Assembly (NCBI GenBank): GCA_902729315.2
Contig: LR746280.1
Location: 2,662,501 to 2,726,500 of the forward strand
Direction of reading: 5' to 3'
Length of the DNA: 64,000 nt
DNA from: Spirodela intermedia
Lineage: Eukaryota; Streptophyta; Magnoliopsida; Alismatales; Araceae
The notes under the pieces are model-generated. The model worked only from the letters and a program-made list of their open reading frames with translations. It had not been told where the DNA came from and did not search any database. Positions 52,035 to 64,000 of the stretch are shown here, in pieces (within the stretch, counting starts at the first letter, position 1; each line of letters opens with the position of its first letter). The position numbers were made by a program, and so were the translations under genes.

Positions 52035-52562
52035 ATGGCGGATCTCCAGACGGAGGAAGAGGACGACTGGGTGGTGGTCAAGAAGCAGAGAATCGTCATC
52101 CTAGTTCCGCCGCCATCTCCGGCGCAGGACAAGATCAGCATCCCCAGATCAAAAGAACAGCGAAACAATCCCCAGATGAAGAATGAGAATTCTTCCCCAA
52201 ATGAGCCACCACCCCATCATCGCCGCCGGAGACCGGCGGCGGCCCCCATCGTCTCCGGCGCCGGCGGCGGCTTCTGGGGGGCCCGGCGGCGGCCGCTTGT
52301 CGGCCCAATTCAGGTTATGAACCAGAGAATGAAGGCAGTAAATCTGGAGAGGAGGCTGGAGAGACTCGGAGGGCTGAAGAGGTATCTGGAGTCGCTAAGC
52401 CTGAGTCGGTTCGTGCGACTGATTGAGAAGGAGCAGCTGGACAAGTTCCAGCTGGTTGGTCTCACCATGGGGAAGCTCAAGGAGATGGGCGCCGACGCAG
52501 TTGGCCCCAGGAGGAAGCTACTGCACGCCATCGAATGCCTCTGCCAGCACCCCCATTTGTAG
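52035..52562 (+). CDS. Small SAM-domain protein
   Basis: A single-exon gene of 175 residues. The acidic N-terminus MADLQTEEEDDWVVVKKQRI leads into a Pro/Arg/Gly-rich middle (residues about 25-85). A sterile alpha motif domain fills the C-terminus, about residues 108-170: LERLGGLKRYLESLSLSRF, FQLVGLTMGKLKEMGADAVG and PRRKLLHAIECL. SAM domains mediate protein-protein or RNA contact. Plants have small proteins of exactly this layout ending in this SAM domain, with no assigned function known to me. The start is the first ATG in frame with the acidic conserved N-terminus. A CT/CA microsatellite follows about 20 bp past the stop. Confidence 0.88.
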   Translation: MADLQTEEEDDWVVVKKQRIVILVPPPSPAQDKISIPRSKEQRNNPQMKNENSSPNEPPPHHRRRRPAAAPIVSGAGGGFWGARRRPLVGPIQVMNQRMKAVNLERRLERLGGLKRYLESLSLSRFVRLIEKEQLDKFQLVGLTMGKLKEMGADAVGPRRKLLHAIECLCQHPHL

Positions 52563-52589
52563 GTGATGGCACCGGTACTCTCTCTCTCG

Positions 52590-52620
<31 letters not shown>

Positions 52621-55600
52621 ATCCTCTGATTCTTGAGCAGTTCACCTTCGCTTAGGCTAGGAGTGAGAGACGATCATCGACCCGGAAGATTGTTACACAC
52701 CTTGAGTACGAACCAAGAGGTGCTCTTCTGAATTTTTTCAAGAAATCAACTAGAAGGAAAGAGACTCCTCCCATCTACCAGCAGTTTCTCCTCTTTTATC
52801 TTGCTACGCTTTAGAGAGGCCCATTTTGAAGGCCGCCGATGCATATCCCAACATCGCTTATGTATTTTAAATTGTTTTGAAAATCAATAGCTGATGAGGT
52901 TTTCTGACTAGTCCCAATGGCATTTCATTATGGGCATCAAGTGGTTAGCACAAAATGATGGGCTCTCTCTCTCTCTCTCTCTCTTCATATCCTCTGATTC
53001 TTGAGCTGATGAGAACCTTGAACCTATAAAAAGCAAGCTTTGATGACTTATGAAATGTCCTGTAGAGCTGACGGAGAAGCAATGGGCATGAGAACAGCGT
53101 AAATCTTGATGAGTATGCTTAATCACTAGTGAGCTTGAGACATTGAAGCATGGGAACTTGAGCTTGTAAATTCCCTGAAGCCTAAGTGATCTCCACATAT
53201 AAGGGGCCTCTTAGTAGATTGAAAAACACAACTATTGATTGGAAAATGCTATGCCTATATTTACTTGTACACGAGTATTTTTTTCATCCTATTCTAATTG
53301 CTGTTTCAATCAATACAATTATTGTGGTTCTACAAGTTTCAACTTGTAAGTTATAGAAGTTGACTTGAGTTGGAGGGGCTGACCTGTATATTCTTCACTT
53401 CTCTTTTACACAATAAAAGAGCCTTTCAAGAGCCAGCACTTATGATATACATTTTTGCTACTTATAAAAAGCATTATTTTATGAATGGTTTTCTCCCTAA
53501 CATTAGTAGATCAACTCTCATATAAAAATTGTCATTTCCATTAAATTTTAATTTCATTGCCTAAAATTATGCAAACTATCCATTCAACTTTCCACCATAA
53601 ATTAGAAGACACAATTGCCAAAATTAGACTATTGGGTTTCATGTTGACTTTTAACTAGAATTATGTATTTTACTACAAAGTATGAGTGGATTCCTTGTGG
53701 AGGAAATCCTTTTGAATGGATGATTAGACTTGATCTGTCATTGAATCTATCTTATTCTACCATTCTTATGACCAAAGTGTATCAAATAATCTTTTTCAAG
53801 GCTCTCATATGACATCAGTTGGTTTAGTAGATATCTTAGAAAGTTTCAATGCATCTTGAAATAGCTAAAGTGAACAGTTCAACTTGTAACAATCACTCTC
53901 AGGTCTCCCCTTATCTTTTTATGCTTCTTTTAATATATTTTCTTTGTTTTATTCCCTCACAGTTAGCAATTCATTGCCTTATCATCAATTGCTAGCTGAA
54001 AGGTAAATGAAGATCGTGTGGTTCTTCACCTGAAATGAGTTTCTCCTCAATATAAAGATTCTACGAGAAGACCCAAGTGAAAATTAATCTTCAAGATATA
54101 TAAGGTAGTGACATTTTTCCTCTACCACTTTCATTTGGATACAGTTTCTATATATATTTTTTAAAATTAGCACCCTAAAGAAATGAAGGATAAAATGGAT
54201 TGAAAATTCGCAGAAAAATGCAACAGTTGGCAGAAAAAATCTGCAGACAAAATAAAAGGGCGGATATGAAACCATATACAGCCAGGAGTTTGAAACATTA
54301 TAGTCAGTAGGTAGTAAGGGATGGCTGCATTAAGAAGCAATATTGAAATGAGAGCATCCGTTTCTTGTTGGTAGAGTCCGTCCAGCTCTAATGATTCCTA
54401 CTTCATCAAAGTCAATGTGCTAATTTGTAAGCATTTTAAATCACATTGTTGTGTGCTTTAATGGTTCTCATTCTACTTCAAAAAATAAATTTCATTGTGT
54501 TATTACCAATATCAACACACTCTACCATTCAACTTCTTATGATTATTTATTTTCATGCGTTCTTAATGTTAGAATCAGAGCAGCAATTCCACAAGCAGAC
54601 CCTCAGAAAAACCTTCATGGGGGAGTAAATGTATCTCTACATTCTTCCATCTCATAGGAAACACCCTATTAAGGAGCCCATTGGACCTTTAGAGTAAGGC
54701 CCATTACTTATAGACCTGAGGTTCTCCTACTATAACAATGTCTGATATGAGACTAACCATGTGGAGAACTCCTCTCCCTTATTTTTCTTTCCACATGATA
54801 CACCACTTAAGTTAACAAAAATGTCTTGAATTGAATTAGTTTTTACTATATGAGTGAAGCCATACTCTTCACCAAATAAATTATAGAGATGAGATATCAA
54901 GGTGCCTCCTTTACATGCATGTCATGACTTGTGTCATTCAACTTTTTCTAATGACAAAGACATCTTAGAAATGACCACTAGTTTCAAGCGAATGTGTCTT
55001 TGATTCCTATTAATTTTATTAATTTAAAGGATGATGACTATGGCTACCACCACCATCATTACTAGTTCAAGTTTTAATTCTAGGAAGCGAACTCCAACTC
55101 ATCATGGCACCTCATTAGATATTTAAACAAAACTTATTTAAAGTTGCCCCCATAATTTGTCATTTTTATCGTTCAAGGGTTATGTATGTGTAACTTAAAA
55201 CTTTTCATTTCATAATTTTGTGGATGTGAGGGCAATCATTTTGCAAACCTAGAATTTAATTTTCAAAAGTTTTTACATTCATTTTAAATTTAAATTATTT
55301 TAAAGCTCAATTTTTTGAAACATGAAAGAATACTTGTGTCTTAACATATAAATATATATATATATTAAAAAATATTAACGAATATTACAAATGTTTTTGA
55401 AAAAACTATTGACCGCAATTTGAATAAAAAATTCAAATAGATACATAGGTTCCGAATGGTACTACCTGTGATATTACTAATCAATCAATCTCTTTTCCAG
55501 GTATTATATGAAGGTTTTTCGTTTCAATCCTTGTGAATCCTAGGGGCCAACTTCATTTAATTTTTTCTCGCATGGAGGAAGCTTTTTTCTCTGTTGGTCG

Positions 55601-56097
55601 ATGAAATAGAGTTATATATCTAAGTTAGTTCCGCTTTAATTTTAAAAATTCAAATAATTGGGGTCATATTATAGCAGTAAATGATTAAATGCATCAACTT
55701 CAAATGCTTTTGGATATTAAACAATACTGTTTATTTTTACCTTATTAAATTTATGTTTATCTTCATGGATCACTCCTCTTTTCGTCCAGGGCAGAGGCCC
55801 CGTCCTAGGCTTCTGCGATGGGCTTGTTCAGTGTCTCCAGCCATTCATCCATAGTTGTCCTTGGCACCGTGAAATTGTCATCTTGCGGCCGGCAGCGACG
55901 GTGCTGCGGAGAGGACGGCAGACTTCTGCTCGAGGTCAAGAGCTCCATCGTCTATCCACACAGCGCTGCCATCTCGAGCTGGAGCCTTGTGGAGGCAAGT
56001 CTTTCCTTCGTGGTGGCCGGCTTCCGCCGTCCTCGTTCTGCGTTTAGTCCCATGGTTCCGTGTCGTTCCATTGCATCCTTAGCTTGTTTTCATTTAC
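52563..56097. other. Intergenic AT-rich region, no recognised gene
   Basis: No coding support on either strand. It has (CT) tracts near 52579-52605 and 52965-52984 and a short TA tract near 55356. GC content rises abruptly at about 55800-56090, just upstream of the acyltransferase pseudogene; that stretch has open frames but no recognisable family, and could be its former leader or a transposon piece. Confidence 0.5.
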
Positions 56098-57439
56098 GTG
56101 AATCTGCGGACCGATGTGGTCGGCAGTGGTATTACCCACACTAAGCACGAGATCTGGCTTTCGAACCTGGACCTGCTGGTGGCCCGGGATCACACCCCCA
56201 CCGTGTACGTCTACTCGCACGACGGCGGCCAGGACTTCTTCGTTGGCGAGGTTGTCAAGACCTCCTTGAGCAAGGCCCTGGCCACCTTCTACCCATTCGC
56301 AGGTAGGCTGAGGGTTGGCGGCGACGGTCGGCTCGCGGTCGACTGCACTGGAGACGGCGCCCTCTTCGTCGAGGCCATCTCGGAGTTCACCCTCGCCGAG
56401 TTCTGAGACTTCGGCCCATCAGACGAGAACCCGAGGTTGCTCGTTCCCACTGCGAGCTCCAACGACCCGCCATTGTTCCTCATTCAGGTTCTCTCTCCAT
56501 CAACTCCTCTCACTAGGGGGATGAATAAACAAACTGTTTAGGAGTTTGTGATGCGTTGAACTTAGTACAGGTAACGGCGTTCAAATGTGGTGGAGTCTGC
56601 GTGGGGGCCGCTGTGCATCACAATCTGGCCGACGGCGTCGCCGCCCTCCACTTCATCAATTCCTGGGCTGATCTCACCCGGGGGACTCAGGCGGCAGTCC
56701 TCCCCTTCCTCGACCGCACTCTCCTCCGCGCCCGTCAGCCCCCTTTCCGTCATCTCCGACCACATCGAGTACAACCAGACCGCCGGGGGGAAAAGACCCA
56801 CCGCCAACTCCGTGAAGCCGCCCTTCACATCCACCATTATTCAAACTCTCCAAAGACCAGATAGCCATCCTCAAACGCAGCGGGGGCGGCCCGAGCTGTC
56901 TCAGCACCTTCAGGGCAGCTGTGGCCCACGTATGGCGCTGCGCCTGCAAGGCGCAACGGCTGGCGGGCGGCCAGCAGACTCGGCTTTACATGACTGCCGA
57001 CGCTCGCTCCCGCGTGAGGCCCCCGCTGTCGCAGGGCTACCTCGGCAACGCCATCTTCCGGTGCTCGGCCGTGGCTTCGGCGGGAGAGATTATCTCGGGG
57101 GCGCTGGCGACGGCCCGGTTGGACGATGAGTACGTGAGGTCCCTGATCGACTTCTTGGAGGTGAAGGAGGACGTAAGGGGGCTGGCCAAAGGGTCGTGGG
57201 TGATGCCGGCGACGGACGTGTGGGTCATCAGCTGGCAGGGCCTTCGGATCTACGACGCCGAGTTCGGGTGGGGGAGGCCGACTTTCATGGGGCGAGCTCG
57301 CCTGCAGTTCAGGGGCCTCGTCTACATCTCACCCAACCCCCTCGACGATGGGGGCCTCACCATCGCCATGGCTCTGGAGCCGGAGACCATGCCGCGATTC
57401 GAGGAGATCTTCTACGGCGACATCGTTCGCATGGAGTAG
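56098..57439 (+). pseudogene. Broken BAHD acyltransferase (HCT-like)
   Basis: BAHD enzymes move acyl groups from CoA thioesters, here nearest to hydroxycinnamoyltransferases. Exon 1 (56098 to about 56485) carries IWLSNLDLLVARDHTPTVYV and FYPFAGRL; exon 2 starts at 56571 ([20 protein letters not shown]). The catalytic HxxxD (HHNLADG) and the structural DFGWG-like motif (DAEFGWGRP) remain. Lesions: the start position is GTG at 56098 with an in-frame TAG at 56080 upstream and no ATG between; an in-frame TGA at 56404-56406 cuts the FGP region; the frame shifts by one near a C-run at 56739-56743; it shifts again near 56838-56841 (after the last, FKLSKDQ and AHVWRCACKA follow). The final frame runs intact to TAG at 57437. 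Four lesions with both motifs preserved suggest a fairly young pseudogene, or an assembly with errors in this interval. Confidence 0.85.
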
Positions 57440-58902
<1,463 letters not shown>

Positions 58903-60134
58903 GTTGGAGATTATTCGCTGCTCTTTCGTCACCCGTAATATTAAATAAGAGATCATTACACTTTTTTGTCGGAAGGTTCATTCAATGGGCTTCCTGTGCT
59001 TACCATGAAAGAAAGGTACGGAAATTACAGGTTTGATGTGCCGTCATTCATGTTGTTTGGCAATATCATAAAGGTTTATGCGTTTTTTGTTTCTAACGTT
59101 ATTATCCGATTATTCATAATGAATTCTGCTGGCCCCAGTTCTTCTGAGCTCGAGTTTAATAGCATTCTTATTATTGCCGCCATATGGCGAAGTTTTGCCT
59201 GTTAATGATGGGTGCCAAACAGATTTATATTTATTAAAGTCATTTGCCTGTCTTGCCTTTCTTCCTGCACGCTGCCATCCACTGCTAAACCATGGCACCA
59301 TGGCGATGATATTTTGGTGTTATGAATGAATATTCTTTGTAGAAATTCACTTTTTCTTATTGCCCAATGCTTCTATGCAACAATGGTAGCATCTCTCACG
59401 AATCCCTGCTGAATTCTATCCATTGAGTAAATGTTCATAAAAAACTACGCTTGAACATAATAAGTGCATTTTTATGCTCGTGATGTTTTGTAATGTGTAT
59501 ATTGTAAATGACTCCACACTCATACTCTTCAAGCTAGAGGTTAGTTAAAAAGAGGTTTACTTCTTTATAATCAATTAGTTATGAAAGCTTATGCTTTTTT
59601 TTTTTTAACATGTTACTAGTTAAGTCTTTTTAATGTGCTAACCATGTGGTTACATATTGATGTGCATTGATCGTTGTAGGTTAAATGATGTGCTAACCAA
59701 TTTCAACTCTTAAAAGATATCTATGTAAGATTATGTGAGTCTAAGTCGAATCCTCATGGATCATTTGATTTATTTTCATTGCAAATTTCATATTCTAAAA
59801 AGGTAATTAATTCATGAGATTATCAAATAAAGGTATCTAATACAAGTTATTTGTTTTCTTAATAAATAATATATATTTTAAATTAAATTAAATAAAAATA
59901 AAAGCTAGGGCTTTAAAAAGATGAATCTCTATTGTCTCTCACAAGTCGATGATGCCATGCCAATCCACCAAGGCTGTGAAGAGACTCCTTTGTGCTGTAG
60001 GAAGAGAGAATAAACAGAGGAGAGAGAAGAGATGAGCGATAGGAGAGAGAGGAGATGGGGAGAGCACTGCGATGGGAGAAGAGGGAGGAGAGAGAGACGA
60101 CAAGACAAATAGAGTTTGACTGCTAAAAGATGAC

Positions 60135-60136
<2 letters not shown>

Positions 60137-60216
<80 letters not shown>
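60137..60216. repeat. (GA)n microsatellite
   Basis: About 80 bp of pure GA repeat within a roughly 1.1 kb purine-rich stretch of the plus strand. Confidence 0.95.
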
Positions 60217-60219
<3 letters not shown>

Positions 60220-63200
60220 GAAGAGATTCAATAAATTAAAAAAATAAAAAATTGCAATTGAGAGAGAGTTCTCATTCGTAGAAGGGAGTTATGCTGCCAG
60301 GAGAAATCGGCAGTGAAAAAGGAGGAAAAAATCAATAAAAAACACAAAAGCCTAATAAAATTCGAAGATGAGGGAGAAAATAAGACGTGGAAAAATAAAA
60401 ATGTTGAAAAAGACAGGGAAAAGGTCGGAGGAGAGAGAAATTCGCCAACATAAGAGTTTCCACCGCCAGGAGAGAAATTGCCAAAAGAGTCAGTGTCTCC
60501 GGCAAATGAAAAAAGAAACATAATGACAACTCGATTAAAGGCAATAAAAAAGGAGTAAGGAAGAGATTGGATGGAAAATTGAGGGAGAATATAATTCAAA
60601 AAATGATAAAATTTACAAAAAATTACTCACCTCAAAGAGAACTTTTCACTGCTGCGTGAAAAGTCACAATTTCAAGTGAATAAAAATGCAAAGGGAGAAT
60701 AATACAGATAAAGAGAGAAAAACTTACCAAGAAAGGAGAAAACTCATAAGTGGCAGAGAATGCCTGTGCGAGAGAGAAAGAGAAAAGTTAAGAATGGAAT
60801 GGGAGATTGGAGAACAATAAAACAACTACATGAAACTTTAGAATATTGGAAAACTAAGAAGAACAAAGAGGAAGTGGGAGAAACGGAAAAGAATTCTGGA
60901 AATTTAAGAAAAATGAAGAATTGATGCTTGTCATTCAAGAAGAGAGAAGGAAAGGGAGAGTGAAAAAGATACAAAAACTAAAAACTCATCGAATCTAACA
61001 TATTGAGGAAAATGTGAGGAATGATTTCAGACTTGTAACATATGAAAAGTTTAAAAGAGAATAGAGGAATGCAAAGAGAAAGATAGAGTGCTTGGAAAAG
61101 AGAAGGGAGAAAAGAAAAGGTGTAAGAAGAGGGGGGAAGAAGATTATTCCATAGAGAAGAGGCACATGTGATCCTTATATAAAATATTGGTATATAGAGG
61201 TGGATGTGATGATTTAGGGCTAACTCATGAGTGGATAGAGACTAAATTTTCTGTCTTTTTAGCCAAAGTTTCTTTTTTATCTTGAATACATATAAAAAAT
61301 AATTAAGCACTTAAAATTACAACTATAAAATTTTAAATTATATTGATATCAATTATAAAATTCATATTTTCATATTATTTATTCATTAAATAATGAAAAG
61401 AATGCACACTTTCATCTTATTTTACTTTAAAACATGAAATAATCATATATCAAACTTACTTCTAAAGAAGCAGCTTGTCAATTTTAAACACAAATTGAAC
61501 AAACTAAAAAGGCTCAAGTAAAGTTGAAAATACATGAACAAACTTAGAAGGCTAGCATGAACCACAATAATTACACTTCAAAACTTGTGAACATTAGATA
61601 GAGAGATTCTATGACCCATAAAATAAGTATAAGGAAGAGTAGCAATGAGCTTCCACAATGGTCCTCTTGGAGTATTTTTTAGTATCTACCTTAATAAAAG
61701 TCTTGCTTTATTTATAGTAAGGAGCATCTTGTCTACATTGATGATATAAAGGAGATAGTTAAACTTGTTATTATGTAATGATTTATATTTTTATATATAT
61801 TATCTCAGTGAGTATTTTAATTAAATTTTTATTCTTTAGAATCTAGGGTCTTGATATTGGAGTTTTGGTTGGTGTAACTAATTTTGCATTTCAGTGATTT
61901 TTTTTTCACAATTGATGTTGACAAGTTTTTGACATTATGAATTATCATTTTTTTATGGTTTATTTGAGTTTTATCAAATGGGATGCCCCTATCAAATCTT
62001 GGTTATTAATTATAAGTCTGGTCAATAATGTTGATTATCTGGTTCTCCTAAGTAGTGCACATGTTCCACTAAATGATAGAAATATCTCTAAACTGAAATA
62101 TATATCATGCATTACATTTCAGTCACTAAACTTTGAATTTCCCAGGTTTTATTTTTCAACATCTTTCCAAGTATGGGTAGACCTTATAGCCACAAGAGTA
62201 ACTTTTGTAGGGCACAAACCTCAAACTACCATCAACTTGTAGGTGTCATTATTTTGAGACAAATGATGATAGAACTATCACTATCTTGAAATTAAACTAT
62301 CACCAATAGGCATGTGACCACTTATTGAGAAGTCAAGTATGTAATTAAAATATTTATTATGGATTTTACAAGATTACTAAATTTATAATCTCATATAGTG
62401 GAAAAATGGTCTAAATTTATAATTTAATGTATTTTTATCTGACAGAATCTATTTCGAATATAGGTTGTTACCAATCAATGGAAACCACATGTCAAATTTT
62501 GGAGTACATGAATAATTATGATTTTTATCATAATCACATCTACAGTTTTCTATGTTTTTCAAGACCCAAGTGCAGGCTCTTAACATATGTTTAATTAGTC
62601 CTTGAGTTGAGACAACAAAAATGGGGACCCCACCATAATTAGGGCACCCTCTGATAATGTTTTATTTTTCATATTCACAATAAGGTAGCAATAATATAAA
62701 TGTCTCATTATTCTCATGAAAATAAAATAGATTTGGTGAAAATGTGATTTATAAACTTTTATTATTATTGACAATTTTTCATAATTTTTCTAAGTCAAAT
62801 TAGGAACAAACATGTTGTCATACATTGAACATATTTGTCAATCTTTGAAGGAAACATAATTCGGGCATTAAAATGAAAACCTGAAAACATAAAATAAAAG
62901 TATTAATTCTATTTTGTTTCTTATCCCAACCCATTTTATGTGAGTTTTATTACATTTTTCAAGGCTGAAAAGTTTTGAGAAGAATTATATGAATATCATG
63001 ATCAAGAAAACAACCCATTTTCGTTAGCTCCTCCTAACTCTATGAGAAGAACTACTCAAGCACAAAAAGAGGCTTCATTCATGTCGCAAAAAACCCATTT
63101 GAAGATCTTTATCCATGTCGACAAAAAGTCTATTAAGAGAGAGTTTCTAGAGGAATCAAAAGAGCATAAGGATCCACTAAAATAGGATGTGATTATGGAG

Positions 63201-63421
63201 TGGGTAGTTGGAATGCTAATGTCATCAAGACACAGCCCTTGACAGCAACAGAAGGGAAGAAATGATGGGGAGAAAGGTGGCTGGTTGGTGGATGGACCTA
63301 AGGCAAGAAAGAAAGCAAGGGAGGAGGAGCAAGGAGGATCTCAAAACTAGCTAACTACATTCAATCGAGCTTTTTTTAATTTTAATTTTATTATTATGTT
63401 ATTTCATTTATTTTCTGTTCT

Positions 63422-63720
63422 TTAGGTGACAAACCTTGATAAGAAAGAATCATTTCTTTAATTTATTTAATCAATTTTTTTTGTTCTTCTCATTTTCTTG
63501 GGTGACAAACAAGGAAAGGAGATAGTTTGAACTTTCGTTCCAAGTTTTCATCATTACGAATTTAGTTAAATTATAATTGTAATTACTTGCACTCTATTTT
63601 CTTGTCCTTGGGTGATAGACAAGGGAGTGAAAAAAAATTATATTAAAAAAATTAAGATTTAATTAAGATTTAATATTTTTGTCAAAAACTTTCTCAAGAC
63701 TTTTCTACATGACAAACAAC
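63422..63720 (+). repeat. Spaced copies of a GGTGACAAACAAGG word
   Basis: Related words occur near 63424 (AGGTGACAAACCTTG), 63500 (GGGTGACAAACAAGG), 63609 (GGGTGATAGACAAGG) and 63708 (CATGACAAACAACTG). Two of them follow a TTTTCTTG stretch. Spacing is about 76-109 bp, so they may be decayed tandem copies or part of an old long terminal repeat. Confidence 0.5.
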
Positions 63721-64000
63721 TGAGTTCGATTTTAATTTTAGAATTTATTTTAGTTTATTCTTGATTTACAATCAATAAATTTTTGCAGTTCATTTATTTT
63801 TATTTTATATATTCACTTTTAAATATTTCAAGACATTCTTCGCATCAATATAACTTATTCTATTGATAATTGTATTTCTCATCTTTTTGTGTCACAATTT
63901 CTAAACTATTTTCTCTATTCATGATTTAATCATCTCACCATTAAAACCCTCTTTCTTCTTATCTAAAGATTTTAAGAGAAATAAATATACAAAATTAATT

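Larger units (their letters stand above)
58903..64000. other. AT-rich intergenic region, no recognised gene
   Basis: No supportable coding region in 5.1 kb. About 59990-61140 is strongly purine-rich on the plus strand around a GA microsatellite. About 61.2-64.0 kb is very AT-rich, with short direct copies of a GGGTGACAAACAAGG-like word near 63422-63720. The longest open frame (61937-62242) matches nothing I know and has no coding signal beyond length. Confidence 0.55.

Noticed and set aside
55818-56144. 108-residue frame ahead of the acyltransferase
   Set aside because: It does not match any BAHD N-terminus and is in a different frame from the broken gene.
61937-62242. 101-residue frame in AT-rich DNA
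   Set aside because: No motif, no codon bias and no promoter or splice support.

Overview
This window is nuclear DNA of a flowering plant. The evidence is multi-exon genes with GT-AG introns, plastid and mitochondrial targeting leaders, plant-only families (RWA, COR413-IM, plastid solanesyl-diphosphate synthase, a BAHD acyltransferase), telo-box and G-box promoter motifs, and long GA/CT microsatellites in leaders and introns. GC-rich first exons would suit a monocot, but I cannot fix the species. No prokaryotic, organellar or viral segment was recognised.

Layout. 1-6.5 kb: intergenic, rich in CT repeats. 6.5-7.9 kb (+): plastid fibrillin-like protein. 9.3-14.0 kb (-): nine-exon mitochondrial ATP synthase beta subunit. 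14.7-16.1 kb (-): intron-free coding region of translation factor eIF5, with an apparent 2.5 kb leader intron back to a TATA promoter near 19.08 kb. 21.5-23.0 kb (-): membrane RING-CH ubiquitin ligase. 25.0-29.5 kb (-): plastid solanesyl-diphosphate synthase. 32.2-39.8 kb (+): RWA wall-polysaccharide acetylation protein, 15 or 16 exons. 40.9-43.6 kb (+): plastid inner-membrane COR413 under five G-boxes. 43.9-46.7 kb (-): RING-H2 ubiquitin ligase, convergent with COR413. 52.0-52.6 kb (+): small SAM-domain protein. 56.1-57.4 kb (+): broken BAHD (HCT-like) acyltransferase. 58.1-58.9 kb (+): intronless short-chain dehydrogenase. 59-64 kb: AT-rich, gene-poor.

The genes are ordinary housekeeping and stress genes and do not form a pathway cluster. 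Two serve organelle energetics (ATP synthase; the plastoquinone side chain), and two are plastid membrane or lipid-associated proteins. Exon joins were worked out by hand and all close in frame, except the first exons of the fibrillin-like gene and COR413.

I found no clear new molecular system. The most distinctive feature is a recurring architecture: at least nine separate places (promoters, introns, 3' flanks) carry two to six imperfect direct copies of a local 70-140 bp segment, often edged by GA/CT microsatellites. In one case copies of an exon boundary lie inside the adjoining intron. Also notable are a perfect 14-bp hairpin between two convergent genes, a 21-bp minisatellite with alternating purine-pyrimidine cores in an RWA intron, and an about 88-bp GA tract running straight into a start codon.
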